Positions 36,577-47,922 of a stretch of DNA of 64,000 bases are shown one piece after another. The translations under genes were made by a program, and so were the position numbers. The stretch is from Cryptomeria japonica (taxonomy: Eukaryota; Streptophyta; Pinopsida; Cupressales; Cupressaceae). How positions within the stretch are numbered: position 1 is the stretch's first letter; every line of letters starts with the position of its first letter. The notes below the pieces were generated by a model. That model was not told the origin of the DNA and did no database searches. It saw nothing but the letters and a program-made list of their open reading frames with translations. The DNA lies in contig NC_081411.1 of assembly GCF_030272615.1 (NCBI RefSeq), positions 157,050,971-157,114,970 of the forward strand, given 5' to 3'.

Positions 36577-39500
36577 TGTAGTACCCCTCCTTGATCAACC
36601 TCTTTTTGTATATTTTGATTGATTTCAGTAACTATTCAGTGGAACATTTTTATATATTGATTCAGATGTTATGCGATGTTATTTCATGCTTTATCTGGAT
36701 GTATGGTGTATGCTTTTATGCAGTAGCTCAGTGCTTATGTTTAATGTTTTTTTATGGATCATTATCATAGATTGACACTTTTACCTTATATTGTGATGTG
36801 TTATTTATATGTTGCGTGTTTGCAAGTGTATTGGGATGCAAGGGGATGATTTTTCTTCGCTCACTTTAGTGAGATAGGGAACGTCAAGATTCTCCTTCAT
36901 CGGTGTGCATGACATGTCTGTTTATATATTGGTCTATATGCATATGTGGTTCTTTGGTGCAGGACATTGCAGGTACTAGTACCGGGCAGGTATGGGGTAT
37001 TGACTCCACCTAGTTTCACAGGTCTGAGCATGACTTTTATAGCTGATGGAGTGGAGGAGATAGGTGTTGTACCCTAGTTTGACCCATAGTTACACTTGTG
37101 TGAGTGTTGTTAGTCGATTGTCTTTCCCGTTTGGCTGTTATGCGAGTCATGGTGCCTTGTTTTGGTAATTTGAGAGTCCTCATTTTATAATTCTTGGTTT
37201 CACGTGTTTCCATTTATTTAAATGGTTATTTAATTGAATGGATGATGCTATCTTATGTTGGCATAATTAGTTGATTATTATGCTCTGTGACTATTAATTT
37301 AATTAAACTAATGATTTGCTAGACTAAATGGTTAAAGGGCTTATTTATTTTGTAAAGTGCATTGATATATTTTGAAAGGAAATAAATAATTTCCTAGCCA
37401 TTTAAATGTTAAATGATTATGTGGAAAGAAAGTCTTTTTGGAAATAGAAATTAATAAAAACTTTCCTTTTTACTTTTTCATTTGACTTTTTCATTTTAAT
37501 TGTTGGAAAAGCATTATTTTTGGAAAAGGTAAAACTGATTGCTTTTGAGTTTTAAATATTTAAATTTCATTGGATCGACTAACTTTTAACCTAGAAAGTT
37601 AGGTTAAAAGATAATTTTCATGCTATTCCTAGAATTCACGGGAAGAAGGAAGAGAGGGATTTTTGAAGATAAATTCTGAAAAACTTCCTAGAGGAATTAG
37701 GAATTTGACCTAGTTTGCAAAACTAGAAAATTCTTCATCTCTTTGCTTGCTATTGCTTCAAGGTTGGAGGCTCTATTCTTGTTCTGAATTTGTTATTTGA
37801 AATTTTCAGTTTTCTTCCTATGTGTGACAATTTATGCAATCTTCCTGTAGATGCTTGTGGAATGATTGGAATGGAAGAAAGAGTGTTTATTATTGTTGGT
37901 TTTGTGAAATATATATCATATGGTTGCATTTAGGAAGGAAATGGTTCATTTCTCTATCTGCTATGTGTTTGATCTTGAAAATCAATTTCTTGTTTTACCT
38001 CTTCTATTTGGAAAGAATGTACTAGAATTAGTTTGCTGTGTGCTATCTAGTTTCGTGTTGCCAAGATTTGGGGTTCTCGTGGGACTTTATTTTATCTTTT
38101 ACCTTACTGGTAGATACCCGTTTGAAAAAATTAGATTTGTCATTGTGTATGTTTGTGCTCGTGAAATGTTCCGGAAATGAATCATTTTTTTGCTTAAACG
38201 ATTGGGTGGAGTGTTGTTTTTAATGCCTTGGAGGCATGTATTTTATTTTATTTGTTTCTTTGCCTTACCTCACCCCGTGGTGGGTTAGTCAAACCACGTG
38301 GGTTGGTAGTCTCTACTGCCCGCAGGTAGCAGTACTACCAGTTGGCAGTACTGCTACACTACTAGTTGGTGGCTACTACTACCGATCGTAGCAGTGCTAC
38401 CTGTCAGTAGTCACTTCTACCAGACGGTAGTGCCAGCTACCAGTCAGTAGCAGCGCTATCGGTCGGTAGTGCCTGCTACTAGTCGACAACTGTACTACCG
38501 ACAGGTAGTGCCTCCGGCCCCCGGTAGAGACACTGTTGTGGGTTGGTTTATCCCCCGCGTAACCATGTTTCCTTACTAGTTCAATGAGTTACTACAATGA
38601 AGTTAATTTTTAATAAATAAAATTTATTTTGTGAAGTAGTTTTGGTGTTAAATGAAATGGTGAATTTTCATGTGGTTTTTTATTATATGGTTAATAATTT
38701 ATCAATGGAAATCGAGGCATGATTTAAGAATTCAAATTGGTTAATTTGGGTATATTCTGGAAATGAATTAAAATGCCTATTTGGAATTCATGTTTTTATT
38801 CGGTTGAATGTTTAATGTGGATTTCATTTTTGATGGAATATTGATTTGGAAATTGAATAAATGTGACTATTGGAAAAGAGTGTTATATTTAATTTTCAAT
38901 CAATGATGTTGGAAGTGTTTATGATGTTGATTTCCTCAAAGATTGTTTGAGTGTAGACTTAGCAAATTAGTTGTCCTTGCAAGTGTATATTGTGTTATTT
39001 TTTTGGTCTATGGTTCAGTCATTCTATGGTGACGTATTTGGTACCTTTGACCAAGTGATATATGTTGTCTTCATTGTCGTAACCATGTAGTTTCTTTACC
39101 TTATTGTTAGCCAAGAGTCAGTATGTCCTTGTTAACCACTTGTTTCTGATAATGGTGGTTATGGTTGTTTGCTTCGCCATAGGGTCCTTGGGGAGTGACC
39201 CTGTTTGTTTAGTGTCCTTTGAGAGAGTGGCTTTTGAGTAGGTTACCCCTGTGAAAGTCAGATAATAAGTGATAATCTAATTAATTGATTAAGTGGGTAG
39301 TTTCATAATATTAATGAAGATAATTGTACCTCGCGCATAGGTGAGTGCTCGTATAGGGCTCATAATGTTACAAGAAGGCTTGGAATGGAAAACCAACCAT
39401 CTTTTCTTCATGAAAGGATGGAAGGGTCCACATGAGACTTAGTTGGAGCCAGAGGTTCAGGAGAGGTTACCAGGATAGAGAGCTAGGACCTAGGAGAGCC

Positions 39501-39638
39501 TATCGAGGTAACCATCAAGCTATGTGATGACACTCTCTCATTTGGTTCACTTGTGTATTTATGATATTGAGTCACCTGGACTTTGTGGAGTCATATTGTG
39601 CTATCATACAGTCATATTGTTTTGTCGACCATGTCATG
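36577..39638 (+). repeat. Truncated LTR distantly related to the LARD LTR
   Basis: Starts TGTAGTACCCCT like the LARD LTRs. Shares with them an early GCAGGTAC word, a GC-rich dyad array at the same relative place, and a conserved ~330-bp module (39240-39540 against 55785-56100) beginning GGTTACCC/GGGTAACC and ending GTGATGACACT. About 3.06 kb remain; the 3' end is replaced by the Athila LTR at 39639. No PPT precedes it, so it was a 5' or solo LTR. No coding capacity. Confidence 0.8.
38335..38508 (+). repeat. Phased CTACC-N4-GGTAG palindrome array
   Basis: Nine 13- to 14-bp dyads start at 38335, 38359, 38379, 38397, 38417, 38437, 38456, 38476 and 38495, i.e. every 18-24 bp and mostly every 20. 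Good examples are CTACCAGACGGTAG and CTACCGACAGGTAG. Linkers are TGCC- or CAGCG-like. A G-box (38295-38300) and a GTGGGTTGG/GTGGTGGGTT pair flank it. Confidence 0.9.
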
Positions 39639-39864
39639 TTTAGTCTTTATGATTTCCATTCCTACCTTTCTTACAGTAATTAAGAATAATCATTTAAGGA
39701 GGTTAGTGCATATATATTGCAGACCCATTTCAAGTTTTACATTCCTGGATTGATAGCTAAATGAACACTAGCCATGAGAATAGTAAACTCTACCATATGA
39801 ATGTCCAAACTTCAGATTGAGATTTCAATTAGAGGTATTATTGTCATTATAGTTGGGGTAGACA
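39639..39864 (+). repeat. Remnant of Athila-like 5' LTR
   Basis: Matches 50679-50904 with an offset of 11,040. Only the last 226 bp remain, ending GGGGTAGACA. To the left the sequence belongs to the LARD-related LTR. Confidence 0.9.
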
Positions 39865-39868
39865 TTTT

Positions 39869-39888
39869 TGGTGCCATTGCCGGAGATG
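39869..39888 (+). other. Primer binding site, tRNA-Asp type
   Basis: TGGTGCCATTGCCGGAGATG four bases after the LTR end. It resembles the TGGCGCCGTTGCCGGGG PBS of Athila elements, with a few transitions. Confidence 0.75.
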
Positions 39889-39956
39889 GTGTCAAGCTAA
39901 GAGCCTTTTATGATTATTTTAGTTTCTAGTTAATTGTTTGAATTTCATGAATCTGC

Positions 39957-41994
39957 ATGCATAATAGAAGAAGAGATGCCAGAGGTAGATTTTTACCCAC
40001 TCATACTACTCAAGCAGAAGATAGTTCTTTAGATATAAACCCTTTTTTGAGTTGTATCAAGTCCCACAAAATTTGAATCACCCTGACTCTAAATTTCCAG
40101 AAGGTAGTCTTCAGCTCCTTTTTGGTCCACAAGAAGAAGAATTGCCTATTGTAATAACCCCCATAAGTCCAATGCAAGGGAACCCACCTCCTGGTGGAAA
40201 TAATCCACCACCACCACCTGGTCCAACATTTGAGTTTCCCATCTCTGACCAGCATGATAATGCTAACCTCAAGAACATTCCAGCATCTTCACTTTCTAAG
40301 TTCTATGGGTTGGTCACAGAGGATCCAGATACATTTTCGTTTGACTTTGATGTTCTCTGTAGGAGTTTTGACTATACTACAAATGCCCATAGACTCAAAA
40401 ATTTTCAAGACACTTTGAAGGAGTCATCCTTGAGATGGTTCATGAGCTTGGGTAGTAGCACAATCAATACATGGGATGAGATGAAACGGTTGTTTCTTGC
40501 AAAATATAAAGATTATTGTAGAGGCACTGATCGGCATGGGGATGATATCTTTTGAATGACACAAACTGAAGATGAGAGGCTTAAGGATTATCTGGAAAGG
40601 TTTTTGTTTAGTGTCAAGAAGTCCAAGCATAGTAATTTGAATGAAGATTCCCTCAAATTGATATTCTTGAGGGGTATCAGTGATGAATGCATTGATTCCT
40701 TAGATCTAATGGGGGGGGGGGGTGACATTACATAATCTACTTGGGCTGAAATAGAACAAATTTGCAAGAAGTATTCCAGATCTACTTCTAAGAAGAATAG
40801 GAGATTTAAGCCAGGAGCACCATCATCATCGTCTGGAAATGGAGTTTCTAGGTTGGAACTTAGTCATTTGTTAAAAGATTTCAAGGAGGACATTATAAAC
40901 AATATGGCTACTCAGTTGGATACATTGGTAGCTAAGAAGAAGCATGAGGAAGCTAATGCATTTCTTGTAGAATTTTGTCCTCATTGTAAGCAGCGGAAGA
41001 AAAATTGTAGATGTAAGATGGTTGCAAATATTGAAGTACCTGATTTCAAACCAAATCAAGGGGAGGATGAACAAGTCTTCTATGTTGCTCAGAGAAGACC
41101 AAATTTTTTGAGACAAGGTATGCCACCTAATCCACTTTCCTTTTCTAGTTATAGTGGTAATTCTTATGCACCAAATATCCAATGGCAGCCACAGTATTCT
41201 CAAAATTTTGGTAATTATCCACATTGGTATGGATCACAAGGCCAAGGACAGCAATTTGCTAATCAGATACCCCAGTGGCAGCAGCCACAGGGAAACTGGT
41301 ATCCACCTCAGGGTGCAAGGAACCAGTTTCAAGAGAACTGGCAACCTACCTCTCAATGGAGGGGAAACCCATCATGTTCATCCCAATCTTCTGGATATCA
41401 GCCTCCTGCTCAGCAGCCAAAACCTCCTGCTTTAATGCCACCTCCTGTAACCACAACACCACCTCCCAAGCCAACACAACTGCCTACTCAACCATTGCCT
41501 AATCCAAATATCAAATCTCAGCAACAACAACAAGCTTATTCAGCTGATGTTAATCTATACTTAGCCTATTCTTTATCACTAGATGATATTCACCTCCGAT
41601 CTGGAACAACACTACCTAATCCAACTCAGCCATTTATTACTGAGGTACAAGAAGAACAACCAATCTCTGATCCTAATGATATAATACCTCAAAATAAAAT
41701 ATTACCACCATTTCCCCAAAGATTGAAAGATAAAGAAGTTTCAACTGATCAACAACAAAGCTTTGATATTCTTGATCAACTGAAGCACATTTGTGTTAAA
41801 ATTTCATTGCTGCAAGCAATAAAGGATGTTCCAATATATGGTAAGGCATTGAGGGAGGCATGCCTAAAGAAGCCTAACAGAAAGAAAAAGGATCCACAAA
41901 CAGTTCATGTTATGGGTCAATTAGCTGATATTATGTTAGGAAAAAATGCTATTCCAAAGTATTCTGATTCAGGCAGTCCTGTTGTGAACTTATA
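39957..41994 (+). pseudogene. gag: Athila-like Gag
   Basis: The likely start is the ATG at 39957 (MHNRRRDARGRF). A frame change near the T6 run at 40043 moves to frame 2, which holds to 41994. The retrotransposon gag domain is clear: FSFDFDVLCRSFDY, WFMSLGSSTINTWDEMKRLFL and, after a TGA at 40553, DERLKDYLERF and LMGGGGD (encoded by a G12 run at 40711-40722, which keeps the frame). TAA at 40731 follows. The C-terminal half is Gln/Pro/Asn/Trp-rich with a Cys cluster (CPHCKQRKKNCRC) in place of a normal zinc knuckle. The end (SPVVNL) passes into the protease with a change to frame 1. Confidence 0.85.
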
Positions 41995-42534
41995 GTCATT
42001 AATGGTAGTCAAATAAAGAATGTTTTAGTTGATCTAGGGACAGCCATTAATGTAATGACAAGGGAAGTAATGAAACATCTAGAGATAGATAGTTTAAGGG
42101 CTACACCCATAGTTCTTCAGCTTGCTGATGGCTCTGCAGTAAGACTTGATGGTATGATAGAAGATGTAGTGGTCATACTAGATTCCTGGGAATACCCTGC
42201 AGACTTTATGATTTTATCCCCAAAAGCAACATTAGGGGGATATCCAGTTATTTTGGGAAGACCATGGCTTTCCATAGCAGATGCATATATTAGGTGTCGA
42301 TCGGGAGACATGATGATTTCAGATGGCAGTTCCCCTCAGCTTGAGCAGCAGCAGGCTGTTTGGCCTATTTTAGGAGAGGAATCTGAAGAAATTGACTCTA
42401 TTAATCATCTTATGATGATTAATCAAGTGCCACTCATGTAGTTATATGATGAAGAATCAATCCTTTATAAGGTTCTGAAAAATGAATTAATAGAAGACCA
42501 AGAATTGCAGGAATTGGTTCCGAGTATTGCATGA
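41995..42534 (+). pseudogene. pol: Athila-like aspartic protease
   Basis: Frame 1. The active-site loop is VLVDLGTAINVMT with Asp at 42031; the D-L-G form is the usual Athila variant of DTG/DSG. Then ILSPKATLGGYPVILGRPWL gives the second conserved block. Stops at 42439 (TAG) and 42532 (TGA) separate it from RT, but the frame continues. Gag and PR being offset by one base at about 41,990 is more likely decay than programmed frameshifting, since I see no slippery heptamer. Confidence 0.8.
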
Positions 42535-44133
42535 TTGGATTTTCCTGCAGCCATTGATATCTTGCATACCTTGTTGCCACAGGAATTGTCATATTCTCAT
42601 GTTTCTGATATAAATCAAATTGATCTTACTATCAAGATAGAGGTTGCATTGAATAAATATTTGAACATCAACAAGAATATAACAAATAGTCAGAAGGATA
42701 GCTTGGTAGACCTGCTAAAACTCCATAGAAATGCCTTTGCATGGGATTACAAGGATATGAATGGAATTGATCCAGCAGTTTGTACTCATCGCATTTACAT
42801 AAAGGATGAGTGTTGTTCCCTCAGACAACCTCAAAGAAGAGTCAATCCTGCCCTCAAGGAGATAGTTAAGGAAGAATTGAAGAAATTGTTGAAATTTGGA
42901 TTTATCTATCCTATTTCTGACAGTCAATGGGTATCACCCTTGGTGATAGTTCCTAAAAAGGGAGGCAAATGGAGAGTATGTGTTGATTATAGAGCCTTGA
43001 ACTTAGCCACAAGGAAGTATCATTTTCCACTGCCATTTGTAGATCAGGTATTGGATTCTCTTGCTAGTAAGAGATATTTCTCATTTTTGGATGGATTCAG
43101 TGGCTATAATTAGATACAAATAGCTCCTGAGGATCAGGAGAAAACAACATTTACTTGTCCATGGGGCACTTATGCATATTCTGTTATTCCTTTTGAGTTG
43201 TGTAATGCTCTAGCCACTTTTCAAAGGGCAGTCATCAGTATTTTTTCTGATATTTCTCAAGACAAAATGGAAATTTATATGGATGACTTTACAACCTATG
43301 GTTCTGAATTTGATCAAGCATTGGATAATTTGAAGAAATTTTTGCAGTGGTGTGAAGACTACAACTTGTCTCTAAATAGTGAAAAGTGTTTTATTATGAT
43401 GGAAGAAGGAATAGTCCTTGGTCATCATATATCTGTACAAGGCATACAAGTGGATCCAACAAAGATTGAGGTTATTCAGCAAATTAATGACCCTGTGAAG
43501 CAGAAAGATGTGAGAAGTTTTCTTGGCCATGCTGGATACTACAGAAGGTTCATTAAAGATTTCAGCAAAATTGCAAGTCCCTTATATACACTACTTACTA
43601 AAGATGCAGAATTTAAATGGACCTCAGCATGCAATGAAGCTTTTTTAAAGCTTAAGCATGCTTTGATTCAGGCACTAGTTCTTAAAGGACCTAATTGGTC
43701 TCTACCATTTCAAATCCATACTGATGCATCTGATTATGCTATAGGAGCAGTGTTAGGACAAAAAGTTGACAAGTTGGAAAATGCAATATATTATATCAGT
43801 AAGAATTTGCAAGGACCTGAATTGAATTATACAGTTACTGAAAAAGAAATGCTAGCTGTCATATATGCCCTTATCAAGTTTAGACACTATATTACAGGGT
43901 ATCCAATATTTGTGCATACAAATCATACTGCAATTAGATATCTTATGAATAAGCCATCCATCACTGGTAGACTAGCTCGCTGGTTATTATTGATGCAGGA
44001 ATTTGATATCATAGTTGTTGATAAGCCAGGGAAGTCTAATGTTGTTGCAGATTATCTTTCACATCTTCAATTGCAAGAAGACTCTACAATGATAGATGAC
44101 ACTTTTCCAGATAAGCATTTGTTTCTCATATAG
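42535..44133 (+). pseudogene. pol: Athila-like reverse transcriptase and RNase H
   Basis: Frame 1 throughout. RT: AFAWDYKDMNGIDP, WVSPLVIVPKKGG, WRVCVDYRALN, FLDGFSGYN (then TAG at 43111 where the family has Gln), FELCNALATFQR, YMDDF at 43276 with both catalytic Asp, LGHHIS, and the connection block VRSFLGHAGYYRRFIKDFSKIA-type sequence. RNase H: IHTDASDYAIGAVLGQ, YTVTEKEMLAVIYA and HTNHTAIRYL; its first Asp and Glu are kept while the third Asp position reads HTNH (Asn for Asp). The tail KSNVVADYLSHL ends the domain. TAG at 44131 closes the block. Confidence 0.9.
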
Positions 44134-45590
44134 GCTCATACTCCTTGGTATGCTGATATTGCCAACTATTTAGCTGCAGCTAAGATGCCAATTTCTTTTT
44201 CTTCTAAGGAAAGAAGGTTGCTAGTTGAAAAAAGTTTTAACTTTTCATGGATTGCTGATTGTCTATTTTATACTGGACCTTATCAAGTTATGCAAAGATG
44301 TGTCAGAGAAGATGAAACATATGACATCTTGCATGCATGTCATGATGAACCATGTGGAGGTCATTTTGCTGCCACAAAGACAGCACTGAAAATACTCAAT
44401 ACTAGTTATTATTGGCCTACACTACACAAGGATGCAGCTTAGTACACAAGGAAGTGTAACAGGTGTCAGCAAATGGGAAGACTTACAAAATCTGATGAGA
44501 TGCCACTATATCCTCAAATATCTATTACACCATTTGATAAATGGGGATTAGATTTTGTTGGACCCATTGATCCACCTTCTAATGGAAAATCTTATATCTT
44601 GGTATGTATAGACTATGTGACAAAATGGGTAGAAGCTAGAGCTATGCAACATGCAAGAGATAATAAGGTAGCTGAGTTTCTCTATGAGGAAATATTTACA
44701 AGGTATGGAGTACCCAGGGAAATCATCTTAAATCAGGGACCTCAATTTACATCAACATTGATAAAAGTTTTGGTCAATGAATATAATATAAGACACAGGA
44801 AATCTACTCCATACCATCCACAGTCTAATGGCCAAGTAGAGGTTACCAACAGAGAGCTTGAGGCTATTCTTACAAAAATAGTGTCTATCCATAAGAAAGA
44901 TTGGTCTAATCGGCTTTCAGAGGCAATTTGGGCATATAGAACAACATGGAAAATACCAATTGGATTCACACCTTTTGAGATGGTCTATGGCAAAATAGTA
45001 ATGATGCCTATTGAATTTGAGCATAAAACCTTGAGAACAGCCCTACAACTGAATATGACATTGTCTGAAGTACAGAAGGAACGCATTCAATAGTTAAATG
45101 CTCTTGATGAATGGAGAAAGATAGTTGTTCAATAGACAGAGTTGATTCAAAACCAAAGAGCCAGATGGCATGATAAATATATCAAAGAAAAGAAATTCAA
45201 AGTTGGTGACTAGGCACTCTTGTATGATTCTAGATATAAGATGCTATGGGAAAACTCCAAACAAGGTGGTTGGGTCCTTATGAGGTAGAAGAAGTTTTTC
45301 ACAATGGAGCAGTTTGGTTGTCCACAATAGATCCTGTTTGATTTAAACTCTTAGTGAATGGACACTGACTACGACTTTATCACAAGCCAGCTACTAGAGA
45401 AGAGTTTCTACAATAGTTTGCTCCTCAAAATGAAATACAAGTTCCTGTAGCAACTGGTGATGTTCCTGCAGCAACTGCCAATGATTTGGTAACAATTCAT
45501 GAGCTTCCTGTTGCACTTGGGCATGTTGATAAAGGTGATGTTCCTCCAGCTTTTGTTGTGAACTTATTTACCGTATCATAATCAAATATT
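44134..45590 (+). pseudogene. pol: Athila-like integrase
   Basis: Zinc finger HACHDEPCGGHF ... CNRCQ (HHCC), core WGLDFVGP (first Asp), YGVPREIILNQGPQF (the second catalytic Asp is Asn at 44731) and SNGQVEVTNRELE (Glu). C-terminal GPY/F-type motif RWLGPYEVEEVF at about 45,264 lies in another frame, so a frameshift lies between 45,220 and 45,260. TAG codons at 44440, 45091, 45133 and 45211. After the GPY motif comes a repeat-like tail with VPVATGDVPAATAN. A missing Asp plus the stops make it inactive. Confidence 0.88.
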
Positions 45591-46021
45591 TCCATGTGAA
45601 ATATTGTTCTCCATACATAAAGTTCCATCCACTACATTCCATCCCACTCTCTTATTTGTCACTTCATTTCATTTCTCCATCATTTTCACCCAATTGCAGG
45701 TACGTGTATATTGTACTTTATTTTAATTTTTCATTTATTAGTTTATTATGATTTTAATCCTGTTTTAATCCACTTCAAAACTGACATCTCGTCAGCCTGT
45801 GTGGAGACGTGCTAGGTTAAGTTGGGGGGAGTACTTTATGGTCCTTTTTCCTAGTGAGATTTATTATCCCGAACTGATTTCCTAACTGACATTACTTGTG
45901 ATGATTATTATTTCACGCAAGTGAATAATAAGTTCTGCCGCCAAATTTAAGATATGTAGATTTTAGCCTTTGTGAATCTGTCAAACATTTTGGTGAAGCT
46001 GCGGAAGTATCGGAGTAAAAG
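45591..46021 (+). promoter_or_regulatory. Pol to 3'-ORF spacer with splice-acceptor-like site and second PPT-like tract
   Basis: No coding sequence. A pyrimidine-rich run ends CACCCAATTGCAG at 45699, a good 3' splice-site match that could serve a spliced mRNA for the next ORF. At 45819-45831 AAGTTGGGGGGAG nearly repeats the real PPT at 49650-49663 (AAAGTTGGGGGGCA). Confidence 0.45.
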
Positions 46022-47069
46022 ATGGGAGGTGATCTGATTCACCATGAACTGACTATACATGAAGGGTTGCTACAGGATGTTGTCTATGTGCATTATTTCC
46101 AAAACCACGGCTGGCTGGATTATTTCTTGAAGATTAGGGATTTCAATGATGAAATAACTATGGAATTTATGCATTCTTTTGATGAAGGAGAAGCTACAGT
46201 TAAGGGGTTGAGAGTAATTGCTACAGAGTAGAAAATTGCAGAGGTCACAGGGTTACTGCAGGAAGGAGAACTCTTTCTAGAATCGAAGGATGCAAGGAGT
46301 GCTAGGGCAGAGTTCACAATTTCTACAGACAGACCCTTAATGGTGGATAGGCAAGGGACTAGAAGGGTTTCTTTGCCAGCACATTGGCCTCAGGTAGCTC
46401 TGTATATTATGAAATATATTACCTGTGAAGGATGGTATTCAAATCTCCATTCACCTCACTTCAAGTTACTCAGTCATCTGCGTCATGATCGGTGAGTTAA
46501 TGTCCCAAATTTTTTGTATCATCTCATTTCTATAAGTGCTAAGGAGACTAAAAAATATGGAAATCTCTCTGTTAGCCATCATGGACTGGTGAAGTGGCTG
46601 GTACAATGGTCCCTGAGAGATGTTTCACAGATGGAATAGGGTGTGTTTGAAGATATTCTGCAATTTAGGGTAGATGAAGCCCCTATTGAAAATAATCCAC
46701 CAGTTCAAGAAGAGATAGTTGCAGAAGGTCTTTCTAGTGAAGATGAGGGTTTGCTGATTGCTGAAAGAGCTAGAATGATTTTAGAAGAAAATATTGAGGC
46801 AGAGCCAATCAAAGGACAACCCTCTTCCTCTCTTCAAGGAGGTTCACCTGTTTTGCAGAGGGAAAGAAAAGAATTGGAAAAGGAGGAGTCAGATGAAGAA
46901 TTTGTTATCCGGCCGCAGGAAGTGCATATCCCTCCTGCAGCCAAGAGGCATCAAACAAAAACAAAAACTCCTATGTCTGTTTCAAAAGTGTATGTTAGGA
47001 GAACAAGAAGGAGGACACAGAAGAATCAACTAGTGAGTAAGCCAACAGAGGTGACTGCAGTAGAAACTT

Positions 47070-47190
47070 CAGAAGAGGAAATTCAAGAAAACCCTACAGA
47101 AGAGGAAATTTAAGAAAACCTTACAGAAGAGGAAATTCAAGAAAATCTTGCAGGAGAAGAAATCCAAGAAGAAATTCAAGAAGAAATTGT
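47070..47190 (+). repeat. 27-bp in-frame repeat coding a Glu-rich nonapeptide
   Basis: Three and a half units of CAGAAGAGGAAATTCAAGAA plus a short tail, 27 bp each, encoding T-E-E-E-I-Q-E-N-x. Period is a multiple of three, so the frame is kept. Sits in the acidic middle of the 3' ORF. Confidence 0.8.
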
Positions 47191-47922
47191 AATGGATAAG
47201 CTTGCAAATCTGGCTTCAGTGGCATTGCAATGTGAGGAGATTATTGATGATGTTCCATAGCAACCTGAAGAAAATGTGGGAAATATGCCAATCCAAAATG
47301 AGGAAGTTATTGAAGAAATCCCATGGTCTAAGGTAGGACCCATAAGAACTCCTTCATCCCTAACTAGCTTATCAATTGCTTTAACATTCTTTAGGCAATG
47401 GGAAATAAAGAAGGATAGGTTGCAAGGAATAATTAATAAGCAGCAAAAAGAGATTGAGAAGAAAGATAATAGAATTAAAGAATTGGAGACTAAGGTAGAA
47501 GAGATCTATGGTATGGTTCCTGAGATAATGCAGTGTAGGGCTCCCCCAAGAATTTATGTAGTGCACTTGAAAGAACGGTATCTGAATTTCAGATTAAACC
47601 GCATAGTAAGGGACCTTAATCCATCCTTGGAAACATCTGAGGAATTCTATCATGCTTATCAAACCTCCCCACATTTTGTAAGGAACCTGTTATGTGAATT
47701 ATATTTACATAATTATGTTGTACCCCAGGATAGAGAATGGAATCCTTTGTTGTACATTGGGGATATCCATCTCAGAGCTCTAATGTCTTGGATACAAAAT
47801 GAAATGATTATAGGATCACAAGCCAAGGAGTTTGAAAAATTGGAACTTGACTATCCATTGCCATTGAGGAGGGAATCAGAAGCACCCAGGGTTCTGTATT
47901 ATGATTGGCAAAAGTTGCTAAT

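Noticed and set aside
35183-36598. Long reading frames (up to 380 codons) on both strands in the TATA/CATATA region
   Set aside because: They are produced by the microsatellite itself and consist of Tyr, Ile, His, Thr, Cys and Met in both directions. No domain, codon bias or start context.
38335-38508. CRISPR-like array
   Set aside because: Units are palindromes without unique spacers of constant length, in a plant LTR; no cas genes.
40711-40722. G12 run in Athila-like gag as a frameshift or slippage site
   Set aside because: Reading through it keeps the gag frame (LMGGGGD), and the nearest stop is a separate TAA at 40731.
41985-42000. Programmed -1 frameshift between Gag and PR of the Athila-like element
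   Set aside because: No slippery heptamer or downstream structure is evident, and other frameshifts in the element (near 40,043 and 45,240) show simple decay.
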